A DNA stretch of 64,000 nucleotides, taken from the NCBI GenBank assembly GCA_037176885.1, contig JAWWNJ010000019.1:1674001-1738000 (forward strand). The letters run 5' to 3'. The stretch comes from Favolaschia claudopus (taxonomy: Eukaryota; Basidiomycota; Agaricomycetes; Agaricales; Mycenaceae). How positions within the stretch are numbered: the stretch's first letter is position 1; each line of letters starts with the position of its first letter. The notes under the pieces were generated by a model. It ran no database searches. It was not told the DNA's origin and was given only the letters and a program-made list of their open reading frames with translations. Below are positions 22,028 through 31,666 of this stretch, in pieces. The translations under genes were made by a program, and so were the position numbers.

Positions 22028-25000
22028 TCACGCAGCATTCGTCGTTGTCGCGGGCGTTGTCGTCTGTGCAGGTGCCGGCGAAATCGGGGGCTTCTCCGTA
22101 CTCGAGCGCTCCTCGCTCGCCTTCTCCTCGTCGTCCCGTGCAGGAGCGGGTCGCTGTACACCTTCTTCGTCGATGTAGGCTTCGTCGTCCCCTCCGCCCT
22201 GGTCGAATGCCGCGCGGTGGTTCTCGAAATGTGAGCCGTGGTTTCTGGGAGGGGTGTGTGTCAGAGTGGGGTGATCGTGAAAGGAGGAGAAGAGACAGAA
22301 ACGCACTCAGGCCCAATGATTGTGATGACGAGCACAAACGCAGCGACGCAGCCGATGAGGATACCCTGTACCTTGGCGTAGTCGGGTACGGGGTCTGGGC
22401 TAAACCGGACGTGGGTCTTCAGGTGGTCTCCTCCGGCTGCGCAGGGAGATGGTCAGTAAAATTCGTTGTTATGAGGTAAAGGTCGGCCGGTGGGAAGGGT
22501 ACATCGACAAGGAATGAAAGCAGCATGGGCATCACGCCGATGACCTCGACTAGCACCGGGCACAGCATACGTCAGCCGTCATCGGGGGACATGACATTGA
22601 CGAGCGTCGCATCACGACGAGCTTCCCTCTCCCGACACCAACAGACGAAGTATTAGGAACGAGGCACTCACTAGCCTCAATCTGCGCGGACGCGCTGGAC
22701 ACGGCGTTACCGAGCTGGTACGCAACACCGGGGAACGTCGCACGGAACGCAGGGGGCGCCATCTCCGCGAGGTGGACGGGGATCTAGGGCATGCATCATG
22801 GTCAATGTCAAAGCACTAGACACAGTGAACGACAATACTCACAACACCCCACGCACCCTGTACACCAAACTGCACGAAGAACGCGCCTGCAGCGAGACCG
22901 CCGAAGGTGTCGGGGATGATCCAGAGCGGGATGAAGACTGCCGTGAAGAGGACGAATACGCTGAAGATGGAAAATTGGCTCGCGTTGGCCACGGTGAAGA
23001 GAAGCAAGAAGGACGCACATGATGGTGATCCTCCGTCCCAGGAACTGTGATGCCCAACCTGCGACTCCACCACCTGCGACAGCACCCTATTTGTAAAGAG
23101 AGAATTTAGCATTTGGAATAGACAGAGGGCGAAAAAGATAGGGCAAAAGGAAGAGTATGCAGAATGAGGATGCGGTAGCGCCCATTGCGAAGGAATGCAG
23201 ACATGGTCTCCGCTACTCTCTCCTCCTCCCACCAGATTCATGCAGCTTCACGAAGATTCACGACGGCCCCCCGCGACTCCGCACCGTCACAGAAAATCTC
23301 AGGCTTGATGAGCCAAGTCCGCCAAGCGCAGCAACAGCGCCAAGGCCCCACACATCCACTTGGCCCCGTCATCGTCATCCCGATTCCTTCTCGGGCCCGA
23401 CAGCAGATCGCGATCACCCAACCTAATACCTAATCACCCCAAGCCGCCAAGACGTCGTCCTCAAGATCGACTTGGTTCCGCTGTCGTCGAAGACGAAGAC
23501 GTCGTTGACGCTTGGCTCTGTTTCTTGGCATGCACGGAACCGATATAAAAGGAAGTAGAGAGAAAGAAGCTGTGGCAGTGGAAGGGAAGCCCAAAGCCAA
23601 GGAAATGAAAGAGCGAAGACGAGACGCACACAATTCCCAATGATGGTCGCGATCGTAGCTGAATGCGCGCTGAATCCCTTGGTGCGTTGCATGTAGGTCG
23701 GGTAGAGGTCTTGCGAGCCGTGCGAGAGGAAGTTGAAGCCTACATTAATGCGAGAGATCGAGGTCACTGCAGGAACAAAATCAAAAAGAGAATGGATACA
23801 CACCCGTCATCAACAAAACCGCATAGATACACAGCAACCAATGTTTCTTGAGCATGGCCCAAGTTTCTTTGAGGAAGATGCGGGTTTTGTCGGCTTCGGA
23901 GACGACGCCATGGGATTCGGCTGAGCGGCGGGCCTGCGGAACAGAAGAAAGGAAGTGAGCGTTCGACACAACCCTAAAAAAGCAAAAGAAAAAAGAAAGA
24001 AAGATGCGACGAGACAAACGAGAAACGTTCAAGAGGGAAGAAGATACACACCTTCTCGAACGCGGTACTCTCAGGTAACAACGCGCGGATTACGGCGCCG
24101 AATACGCTGATACCGGCGGCGGTCCAGAAGAGGGCGCGCCAGTGCTGGGGAACGGCGGGGACGAGTTTGAGGGAGATGCAGGCTGCCAGCTGGACGGTGA
24201 AGTCAATAAATACAGTTCAGTGAACGGAATGAATAAGACAGCAATGGAAAGACGCACCATGTACCCGACAGCGTATCCCTGTTGCAGGACACCGCTGGCT
24301 AAACCACGGAGGCCTACGGGCAAGTTCTCGAGGGCGGTGGAAGCTGCGAGGCCCCAGATGCCGCCCATTCCGATACCTGGGAGAGTGAAAGTTCAGAATT
24401 CTATCGTATTGTCAGGGAAAGTCGAAAGCCAAGGCACGAATGTCCATTCCATTTCGCCAGAAGAGACCCGGCTCCGGAATAAAAGAGCCAAGAAAAGAAG
24501 AGAAGAAGAGAAGAGAAGGGCGCAGACGACACAAATAAATCGCCGGTTATATATAACAAGAACTCCTCTTTCCCTTTTGAAGGAGAAGATCCACATTCAA
24601 CGTGGATAAATTCAAACATACGTAGATATAATCGAACATAAGTATGGAGCCGAAAGAAGAAAAAATCCTCCAAGGAAAAGAAGACGAGTAACGCTAACTC
24701 ACCAAACAAACTCCTCAATGCCAAGAACTGTTTGAACGTCTGCACGAAGCCCGCAGCGAGCTCGAGAATAGCGACGAGCACAAGGTTGAATACCAGCGGC
24801 CATTTGCGTCCAAATCGGTCGGAGAAGACACCGAACAATACGGCGCCGATGGAGCGGAAGAGAAGGGTAAGGGTAATGGCTTGTGTCTGTGAACGAACAC
24901 GGTGAGCTGAGGAACTGACAAAAGAACTTAGAGAGGAGGAAAGAGACACACAATTTGACTCGTCTCCTTGTGAAACTGCTCTGTCAACGCCGGCACACTC

Positions 25001-25255
25001 AAACTGACACTGAAAAAGTCGATCGCGTCGCACGTCCATGCGAGCCAGCCTGTTCGGAACATCAGTTTTATGCTTATCGTTACCCGCCCGACAGCAACCC
25101 CAAAAAAGTGGAGCAGCGACGGCGAAGAGGAGATACTCACCAACGAAGAAAAATGCCCACTGCAGCCACGTCAACTGGCTCATCTGCGTCAACAACGGCG
25201 CAGGCCGCTCAGGCGGCGGTGGTGGGAGGCGAAGCGGCGCGAAAAAAATTGTCAT
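22028..25255 (-). CDS. JEN1: JEN1-type monocarboxylate/H+ symporter (MFS, SHS family; 512 aa)
   Basis: Exons from the 5' end: 25255-25141, 25049-24952, 24886-24703, 24376-24258, 24189-24052, 23933-23804, 23739-23630, 23086-23019, 22960-22843, 22783-22672, 22436-22307, 22244-22028 (513 codons). Family landmarks are all present: WTCDAIDFFSVSLSV in TM1, the MFS loop DRFGRKWP, ALENLPVGLRGLASGVLQQG, the hallmark NFLSHGSQDLYPTYMQ near residues 263-278, WASQFLGRR, and PPAFRATFPGVAYQLGN with SSASAQIEA. Yeast Jen1 imports lactate and pyruvate with protons across the plasma membrane, and the same role is inferred here. The C-terminal 70 residues are acidic, Ser/Thr-rich and cytoplasmic. Three introns are unusually long for this window: 326, 543 and 235 nt. 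In yeast the family is glucose-repressed; nothing in this sequence proves that here. Confidence 0.92.
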
Positions 25256-25410
25256 TTCGTCTTTTCTTGTTAGGGATTCCTCGTCGAGTGTGGAAGTTGG
25301 ATTCCTCGAATTGTTGTCCTCGCTGAACGAACGGCGAAGAGAGGTCTTTCCTAGGTCGAAGTGGTCAAACTAAGGAAGCAACCAACCGATCGAAATTCTT
25401 TGGGGACCTT

Positions 25411-25416
25411 CTTATA
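25411..25416 (-). promoter_or_regulatory. TATA-like box for the JEN1-type gene
   Basis: TATAAG on the minus strand, in the context GGGTATAAGAAGG, about 155 nt upstream of the start codon. Confidence 0.35.
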
Positions 25417-25834
25417 CCCACCGCTCAACCGGGTCCCAGGAAGCTCAAACTCATGATTGACGTAGGAAAAACACGATGGGATCAACCAGATGACCATCAT
25501 TTTAAGCCACTCCCGAGATGCGAGTATCATACGCGAGACCGTAGACGTTTTTCTTGCGTCGTTGTGAGACCGTTTCCAATATGACAACGGCGAAGATTGC
25601 AACCAAAGCTATTACTGTTGAAACAACCGGGATAGCAGGCAAACCAGGTAGACAGACCAAAACTGGAGGCGGAAATGGTCCGGGTTATGTGTTTCTCCTT
25701 TCCAACTTTCCGCACACACTTCCTTCCGCTCTATAAATAAACCCCCCAAGCAATTTCCAAGAGATACCAAGACAAATGGATTTATTTGTGGAATGAAACA
25801 GAAACCGGGGTTGCGGAGGCGGGGCGCCGGGAGA

Positions 25835-26280
25835 AGGACCTCTGATAATCCCTTTGGAGGCTAGATCCCGACCAGGCCAAAATGGGGAGAAATTGTCCGA
25901 ACCGATTTTGGGCGTTTTGGCGAGAAATTGTCCGAACCGGATCTAGCCGATCCTGACGTAATTGCCTGAAATCGGCAATTTTCCGCGTGACTTCATCAAA
26001 AATCGTCGAAAATCTCTCAAAACAGCCCAAAACGCGTCGAAATCGCGCGCGGGATTAGATTCCATTCAATTTTCGCCAGTTCCAGTGCGGATCGGCCGAA
26101 ATTCTTGGTAAAAATTTGCTCGATGACCCCCGATGTCCGACATTTTGTCCGAACCAAGATGTAGGCATCGCACCGCGAGGAGGGAGGATTTTGTCCGAAC
26201 AGGATGTCGCATTTTGGGCCAAATCCCAGAGAAATTGTCCGAACCGGGATCTAGGGTCCGACCGCATTATCAGAGGTCCT
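25835..26280. mobile_element. 446-bp MITE with 15-bp TIRs and 8-bp target duplication
   Basis: The left end AGGACCTCTGATAAT (25835-25849) and the right end ATTATCAGAGGTCCT (26266-26280) are perfect inverted repeats. They are flanked by the direct repeat CCGGGAGA at 25827-25834 and 26281-26288. Subterminal sequence is also inverted: CTAGATCCCG and GGCC(C)AAAATG occur inside both ends. The interior has no ORF and carries the motif GAGAAATTGTCCGAACCG three times (near 25889, 25921 and 26231), plus two partial TTTTGTCCGAAC copies. This is a non-autonomous DNA transposon. An 8-bp duplication fits hAT among other superfamilies, but the TIR is not a textbook hAT end, so the superfamily is open. Transposase must come from elsewhere. 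Confidence 0.88.
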
Positions 26281-26288
26281 CCGGGAGA

Positions 26289-27104
26289 TCGGAACGAACA
26301 TTCAGTCCTCGGATCATCTTACAAGCGCTAAGGTACGCGTCGCGTCGTGTCGACTCTTCACTGTGGACACGCAAACTCCGTGTCGCGTGAAAATTAGTAG
26401 AACATCTCTACGTGGTGACTCAAAATGAGCGTTGCTGACGGGAGGGAACTGAACTGAACTGAACTGAATTTCTATTTTGCCGTACCTGGCCATTACAGCT
26501 ATGCGGCAGTACTCTAGATATACTAAGTAAACTAGGCTTGAGAGTGAACGTATTTACGGCGGGTTTTGTGTAGGTACTATGGAATGAGACGGGAGGGACA
26601 ACATCAAATTACTCACTGACCAACGTGTCTTGGCGAGTTCAATTTTGGCCTGACAGCCATTGTCCCCGCTGTCAATCGGAACGAGCATTCGACGACAGTC
26701 GACGACGCTGCCTGGTCTCCAATTCATATCAGTGGTGTTGAACTTGCGAACAAAATTAGGCCAACTTCGAGATAAAATGCCTGTACTTAAATGAAGTTCA
26801 AAAAAAACTTACACCGGATAGACGATGATCATGACCCAGCCCCGAATCGAACAGGATCTGAGTAGTAGAAAAGCAGACAGCATATTATTCTGAGACGTGC
26901 TAGTCTCCCAAGTCAGACCTTAAATCACGATATTTTTTTTGTTTTATATGGGGACGGTCAAAAAAATATGATTTAATGGTCTGATTTCAGTCGCGCCCGA
27001 AAAGCCGTGAGTCCCGATTCCGCAAAAGGAAATCACGAAAAAGGAAATTTCTTGCGCCCGCCAAACGCGTCGTCCAGCGCGTCGCGTCCTCTACGCCCAT
27101 ACAC
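26289..27104. other. non-coding: short tandem repeat and foldback
   Basis: No gene. A pentanucleotide repeat GAACT (about five units) lies at 26445-26469. An imperfect inverted repeat at 26911-26986 (GTCAGACCTTAAATCACGATA against TATGATTTAATGGTCTGAT, both with T or A runs) can fold around a loop of about 20 nt. The stretch also includes the 5' flank of the DUF6589 fragment. Confidence 0.5.
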
Positions 27105-28328
27105 ATGGCGGACACACCCCGGCCAGTACGGTGGAAGGTCTCCGCAACTCCCGCTGCCTCTAGAAGGGTCTTGGCACCGTCTAATCCCGCTACATCCCCG
27201 CCTTCGACTCCCCAGCCAGATCTCTTCGCAGCTGCGAGACAGAAGCTTGGTACCTCCGAGTTCTACTCAGATCTCTCGTTCGGTACCATCAGGACCCCCG
27301 AGACCTTTGGCTATCGGTCTCCCGACAAGCGCAAACGACCTCGGCCAGAAACAGACGAGAATACTCCACTGGCATCGAGCAGCTCGACATATCTTGCCGA
27401 CTCTGCTGGCTCTGGTCCACCCTCAAAGAAATCGAAAAGGTCCCGATGTACTTGTCTCTGCGCTGGATGTAGTACCTCCTCTGAGGGACACAGGGCGTCT
27501 CCGCGCTCGGATTCTCGAAAAATCGAGGTTATTCTCGACGCAATCAAAGCACAGAACTGGACGTTCGCCTGCTTCCTTTACAATGTTTTTAGGACCAAAG
27601 ATATCAAGGGCAACCCAATAAAACGATCTCTTACTCATGCGCAGATGGTTTCAGCATTCTTGGCTGGCCGCGGAAAGCGTACCGTGGCGAACATCATTCA
27701 AGAATGGATGAAGGATTCATCGGGTCGCCTCCCCCGCTATTCTGCAGAAGCCAACATGCTCTTCTCCACCACAACTCCATACACAGATATAGGACCTGTG
27801 CGTGCCGCGCTCACAACTTTTTCCTTGCAAACCGTCGGCAAGAAAGTTGCAAAAGAAGCGGAAAATGCTGTCAAAATCTCAAGTGGGCTTCATGTCTCGG
27901 TTGGTGTTCGCGGTCCCGAGAATAAGCTCCACTGGAGTGATATTGGGGCTCAGACCATCTCGCACGTTGAAACTGTGATCAAAAGAGAGCAGCCGTCCAC
28001 CGTTTACCTGTTCAATCAGATTGCAATGCGCCCACCTCGGAAAAGAGACGGTGAGGTCCTAGAGCGCCAGTCCCGGCCGCCGAAGGGGGTAAGTGTTTGT
28101 ACAATGGTCTTGCAGTCGCCTTCATGAATTCATCTTTGCTAGGTCATCACACATACCATCTCCGCCCTCGATTTTTGCCGCACCGATCAAGCCAATTTAC
28201 TCCCGCTGGCAAGAGGCATTCTATATTTTGGATCGTCTGCTCCCGTCGAACTGATTTTGGATCGTCTGCTCCCGTCGAACTGTCTCCGTCGACTATTTGG
28301 GCACTTTGCGGCGGATGCTTTCGGATGA
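27105..28328 (+). pseudogene. truncated DUF6589-family gene (N-terminal part)
   Basis: Exons 27105-28088 and 28143-28328, with a 54-nt intron. The text resembles the N-terminal region of the DUF6589 proteins found in many copies in agaricomycete genomes: FACFLYNVFRTKD, SLTHAQMVSAFLAGRGKRTV, EAENAVKISSGLHVSVG, NQIAMRPPRKRDGEV, LDFCRTDQANLLPLARG and ILYFGSSAPVEL. Known members are far longer; here homology stops right after SSAPVEL. A 29-bp tandem duplication follows, and about 15 unrelated codons lead to a stop at 28326. The stop overlaps the start of the next gene (ATG at 28315). I read it as a dispersed, repeat-derived gene cut off by recombination. Its first half is disordered and Ser/Pro-rich with a Cys cluster (CTCLCAGC). 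Function unknown. Confidence 0.7.
28225..28282 (+). repeat. 29-bp perfect tandem duplication at a gene junction
   Basis: Bases 28225-28253 are repeated exactly at 28254-28282. This sits where DUF6589 homology ends and 33 bp before the ATG of DUF262 gene 1, so it probably marks the recombination or repair event that joined them. Confidence 0.85.
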
Positions 28329-31281
28329 CGACGCGTCAGATGTAGACCAGCTTTCACCAGATAACGAGGCGTCCCCGTCCAAGAAGAGAAACGGCAAGAA
28401 GAGACTTGCTGGCGGCAAAACGGGAGTGCATTTCCTGCTTCGTGGCAAGCTCAACCGCCCTCGACACTCGGAATACACTACCGAAGCGTTATACAGTACG
28501 TGTTCTCACTGTGTTCCTCGTTTGTAATCGTTGTTCTGACGTGAAATAGAGCAGGTGCATCTTGGGGATATCGACCTAAACCCACCATATCAACGCGGTG
28601 CGCAGATATATACACCGACAATGCGGCTCAAGACTCATTCATCGTGTATAGAGGTCGTTTGGCCAGAGGTCAAGCAAATCGCCCTCATTGACTCCATTTT
28701 ACGGTGCTACAACGTCCCGCCCATTGTTTTCTGTACGCAAAAGTTGACCCTTTCTTTGTCATTGCTGAAACCCTCGCATAGCCGTGAGTAGCTATGAAGA
28801 TGGAACCGAAATTCGGACGTGTATCGATGGGAAGCAGCGGCTGACTTCGATACAAAAGTGAGGGACCTATTTTTCGTTTTGTGAGCATCCCAATTAACTA
28901 ATTCGCGCACTGCAGATTCGTGGACGGTTTAGTGTGTCGTCCGTTTTCTTCCTTCGCCTCATCTGAGCTAACTCCCTTTCAAGATCCCTCGTGCGTTTTC
29001 TTGTACGCGCGCTTGATATTTCTTATAAGAGACGTACTGGGAATAGATAAGGACCCGTGCGTGCCTTTTCATTATGTCCTCCTGTGCTCAGTTGCGGATG
29101 CCCCTCCAGCTATACTGAAGACAAGTACTGGTACCGAGATAATCCTTCCGCGAAATGGAAGCGAGCGAAGAAACTGCTCCCAGACGAAGTTCGGAAACAA
29201 TTCGACAGCAGGACCCTATTATGTACAGAATATCAAGACCTACTAGACGCCGAAGAACGCGAGATGTTTGCGGTATGCGCACCCTCTCCAAATGTCTTAC
29301 GGTTCACTGAGATATCTGCACTTTCATAACTCAGCGTGTACAGAAGGGCGTCGTCCTTACCCCCTCCGAAAACCTTGGCGTCATCACGAGCCCACGAGCG
29401 GAATACATAAAGCATCTTCAGCAAAAATTTCTCAAGGGCGACGATGCTGGATTGAACAAGGATGTGCTTGCTTGGGACACTGTTCGTGGGTCGGACTTTC
29501 GGTGCCTCACCCAAACCGTGCACTGTATCGCCATCCACCCCAAACAAAGCTCCTTCAAGGCAATGGAGAAGTGGCTGCAGAACCCCACCCCGCTGACCCC
29601 CGATTTCGCCTCTGACATTGAGAACACGTATCGCATTTTCGAGGCGCTGGTCCGCGATCCCCACAATGGTACCCACTTTCCCGGCATCGCGCCGATCGAG
29701 TTCATCATGATTGGGATTCTTGTGCATAGGCACAAGGCGAGACTATCGCTCGAAGGTTTAGGTAGAGCGGTCGGCGAGATGCGAAAGGACGTTCGAACGC
29801 GTCATATAGACATTCGCATCAACAGCAGTGTGTCGAGGACGATGATGGCTTTTATTGATGGGTATTTGGGGTCTGCTTTGGGTCCTGGAGAGACAAGTGC
29901 GGTCGATTCCGTGGCACGAGTCGCGGGTGCGAAGCGGAAGGGGCGGGATGATGGCGATGGGGACGGGGAGGCGAATTCTGACAACGACAACGATGAGGCT
30001 CAGCAAGCTGCGCCTCGTAAACGTCAAAAGTCGAAGCATACCCCTACCGTCGTTGCTGCGCTGCCGACGCCCCCAGCATCTGTCTCGGCGTCGACGACAC
30101 ATTCAGTCGGCGCCGTAACGAATGCACAGGCGCCTGCGCAGCATATACCACCGTCGAGGCCTGCCCATAGTTCCCCCGCCGCTGCGTCGATCCCAATCCC
30201 CTCAGCGTCTACGTCCACGTCCACTCGAGCCTCGACGGCAAGATGCATACCGAATCTCGTTCCCGTAGGAGCAGCGCAGGCTCGCCTCGGGGCTTCGGTG
30301 GTGGCGCGGCCTCCTGTGTATCTAAACGATCCATGCTATCAGATGTATATGCGGAGGCTACAGGCTCAGCAGGAGATGGCGAATCAACCTATGGGGTCTT
30401 CGATAATGCAAGCCCAGCGGATCGAGGATCAGCCTCATCAGGCGGTGGTTCATCCTCTGTCGGTCGAAGCTGGCCATGCGACGATTCGGGAGCAGCAGAG
30501 TTTGCGGCAGCCGCAGCCGCAGCACCAGCGCCAGCAGCAAGCGCGTCCCGTTACGCTCGACCTTACGCAGCTGCAGCTGGGCCTGCCATACATTCAGCAA
30601 CAGCAATACATTCAGCAGCCTCACGTCCCTATTCATCCACCCCAGCAGCCCCAGACCCAACAGCATCTTCGGCAGCCTAAGCCCGAGCCACCGCGCGCCC
30701 AACACCAATACGTTCAGCAGCTCGAGTCCCTGCCTCGACGGCCCCCACCGAAAATGAAGCGACAGGAGGCGCCGTATACCCCCAGTATCGCACTGCCCTT
30801 CGACCTCCCTCTTCCCGCTGTCTGTGAAGGAGGGGGAGAGGAATCAAAACGGCGGCGGCTCAGCGCGCCTAACGTCGTGCCTACTCTCCATTCGTCTCCT
30901 GCCGTTGTTTGTGAAGGAGGAGAATCAAAACCTCGGCAGGAGCACGACATTGTGAGCATTGCACCGCTGCTTGTCCCCGATCATACGGCTGCAGATGGAG
31001 GGGAAGTCAAGACCGAAAAGCAGCAGGACGGAACTGCTAGCGTCGCAGCTGTGCTCGACCCGCCTATCGCTGTGGAAGAGCACGCGGAGTCGAAAGTGCA
31101 GCAGAAGCACGATGCTGCTAGTGTCGCGCCCGTGCTCGAAATGAAACCCATTCCCGTGCTTGGAAGAGGAGGAACGGAGTCGAAATCATCCCTCAGCACC
31201 CCGCGCATCAAGTTGGAGTCTAGGTCCTTACTTGACGATCGTTCGCGGGGCTTCAATCTCAACCGTTATCGAAAGTGGTAG
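28315..31281 (+). CDS. GmrSD_N (DUF262) domain protein 1 (842 aa)
   Basis: Exons: 28315-28495, 28550-28597, 28652-28732, 28782-28857, 28916-28931, 28984-28990, 29047-29056, 29110-29272, 29335-31281 (843 codons). DUF262 signature: DIDLNPPYQREVVW at residues 67-80, LIDSILRCYNVPPIVF at 88-103 and CIDGKQRLTSI at 117-127. The same domain forms the GmrS half of the bacterial GmrSD modification-dependent restriction enzyme, a ParB/sulfiredoxin-like fold that acts with nucleotides. A helical domain follows (to about 390), then an acidic stretch and the basic PRKRQKSK near 420, a likely nuclear signal. A long Gln/Pro-rich tail ends IKLES...FNLNRYRKW. No HNH (GmrD) nuclease is present. Consecutive exons of 16, 7 and 10 nt encode FVDGL-IPHKDP. 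Its promoter region is occupied by the DUF6589 fragment. Biological role unknown. Confidence 0.9.
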
Positions 31282-31666
31282 TTTCCGCAGTCTTTTTACC
31301 GTTCGTATCTCGCGCGGCGGCATTTTTCTTGGACATCAGTCGTGACTCTAGACAGTGCGAGAACTCATCCTATTGATCTCAAAATGTAGAAGGATAAGCG
31401 TGTATTGTAAATATTTAGCATGTGTATATAATGTAGCTATAGGCATCTCGTCTGTTCAGTTTTTCTGATTTTTTTCTGCTACCTGTCCAAGCCAAATTCT
31501 CCTTGATTTGGCCAGGTAGGCTGAGGTAACAAAAAAAGCAGCGATAATAACGTGACCGTGTCTTTGCTTCGGACTTTCAGACTGGCGTCTTTCCTGATTC
31601 CTTTCTTTCTTGAACCCTCATCATCTCGCGTCTTCCCTGTCCGCGCCACTCGCCTTTGTCTGAACG
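31282..31666. other. intergenic, promoter of DUF262 gene 2
   Basis: Short AT-rich spacer of 385 bp with no ORF. It contains the 3' flank of DUF262 gene 1 and the promoter of gene 2. Confidence 0.5.

Noticed and set aside
22672..23086. Two separate MFS genes at 22-25 kb suggested by the long introns
   Set aside because: The conserved JEN1-type motifs run in order through all 12 exons with a continuous frame, so it is one gene.
26445..26469. GAACT pentanucleotide array as a CRISPR-like or regulatory array
   Set aside because: Only about five 5-bp units with no spacers; an ordinary microsatellite.
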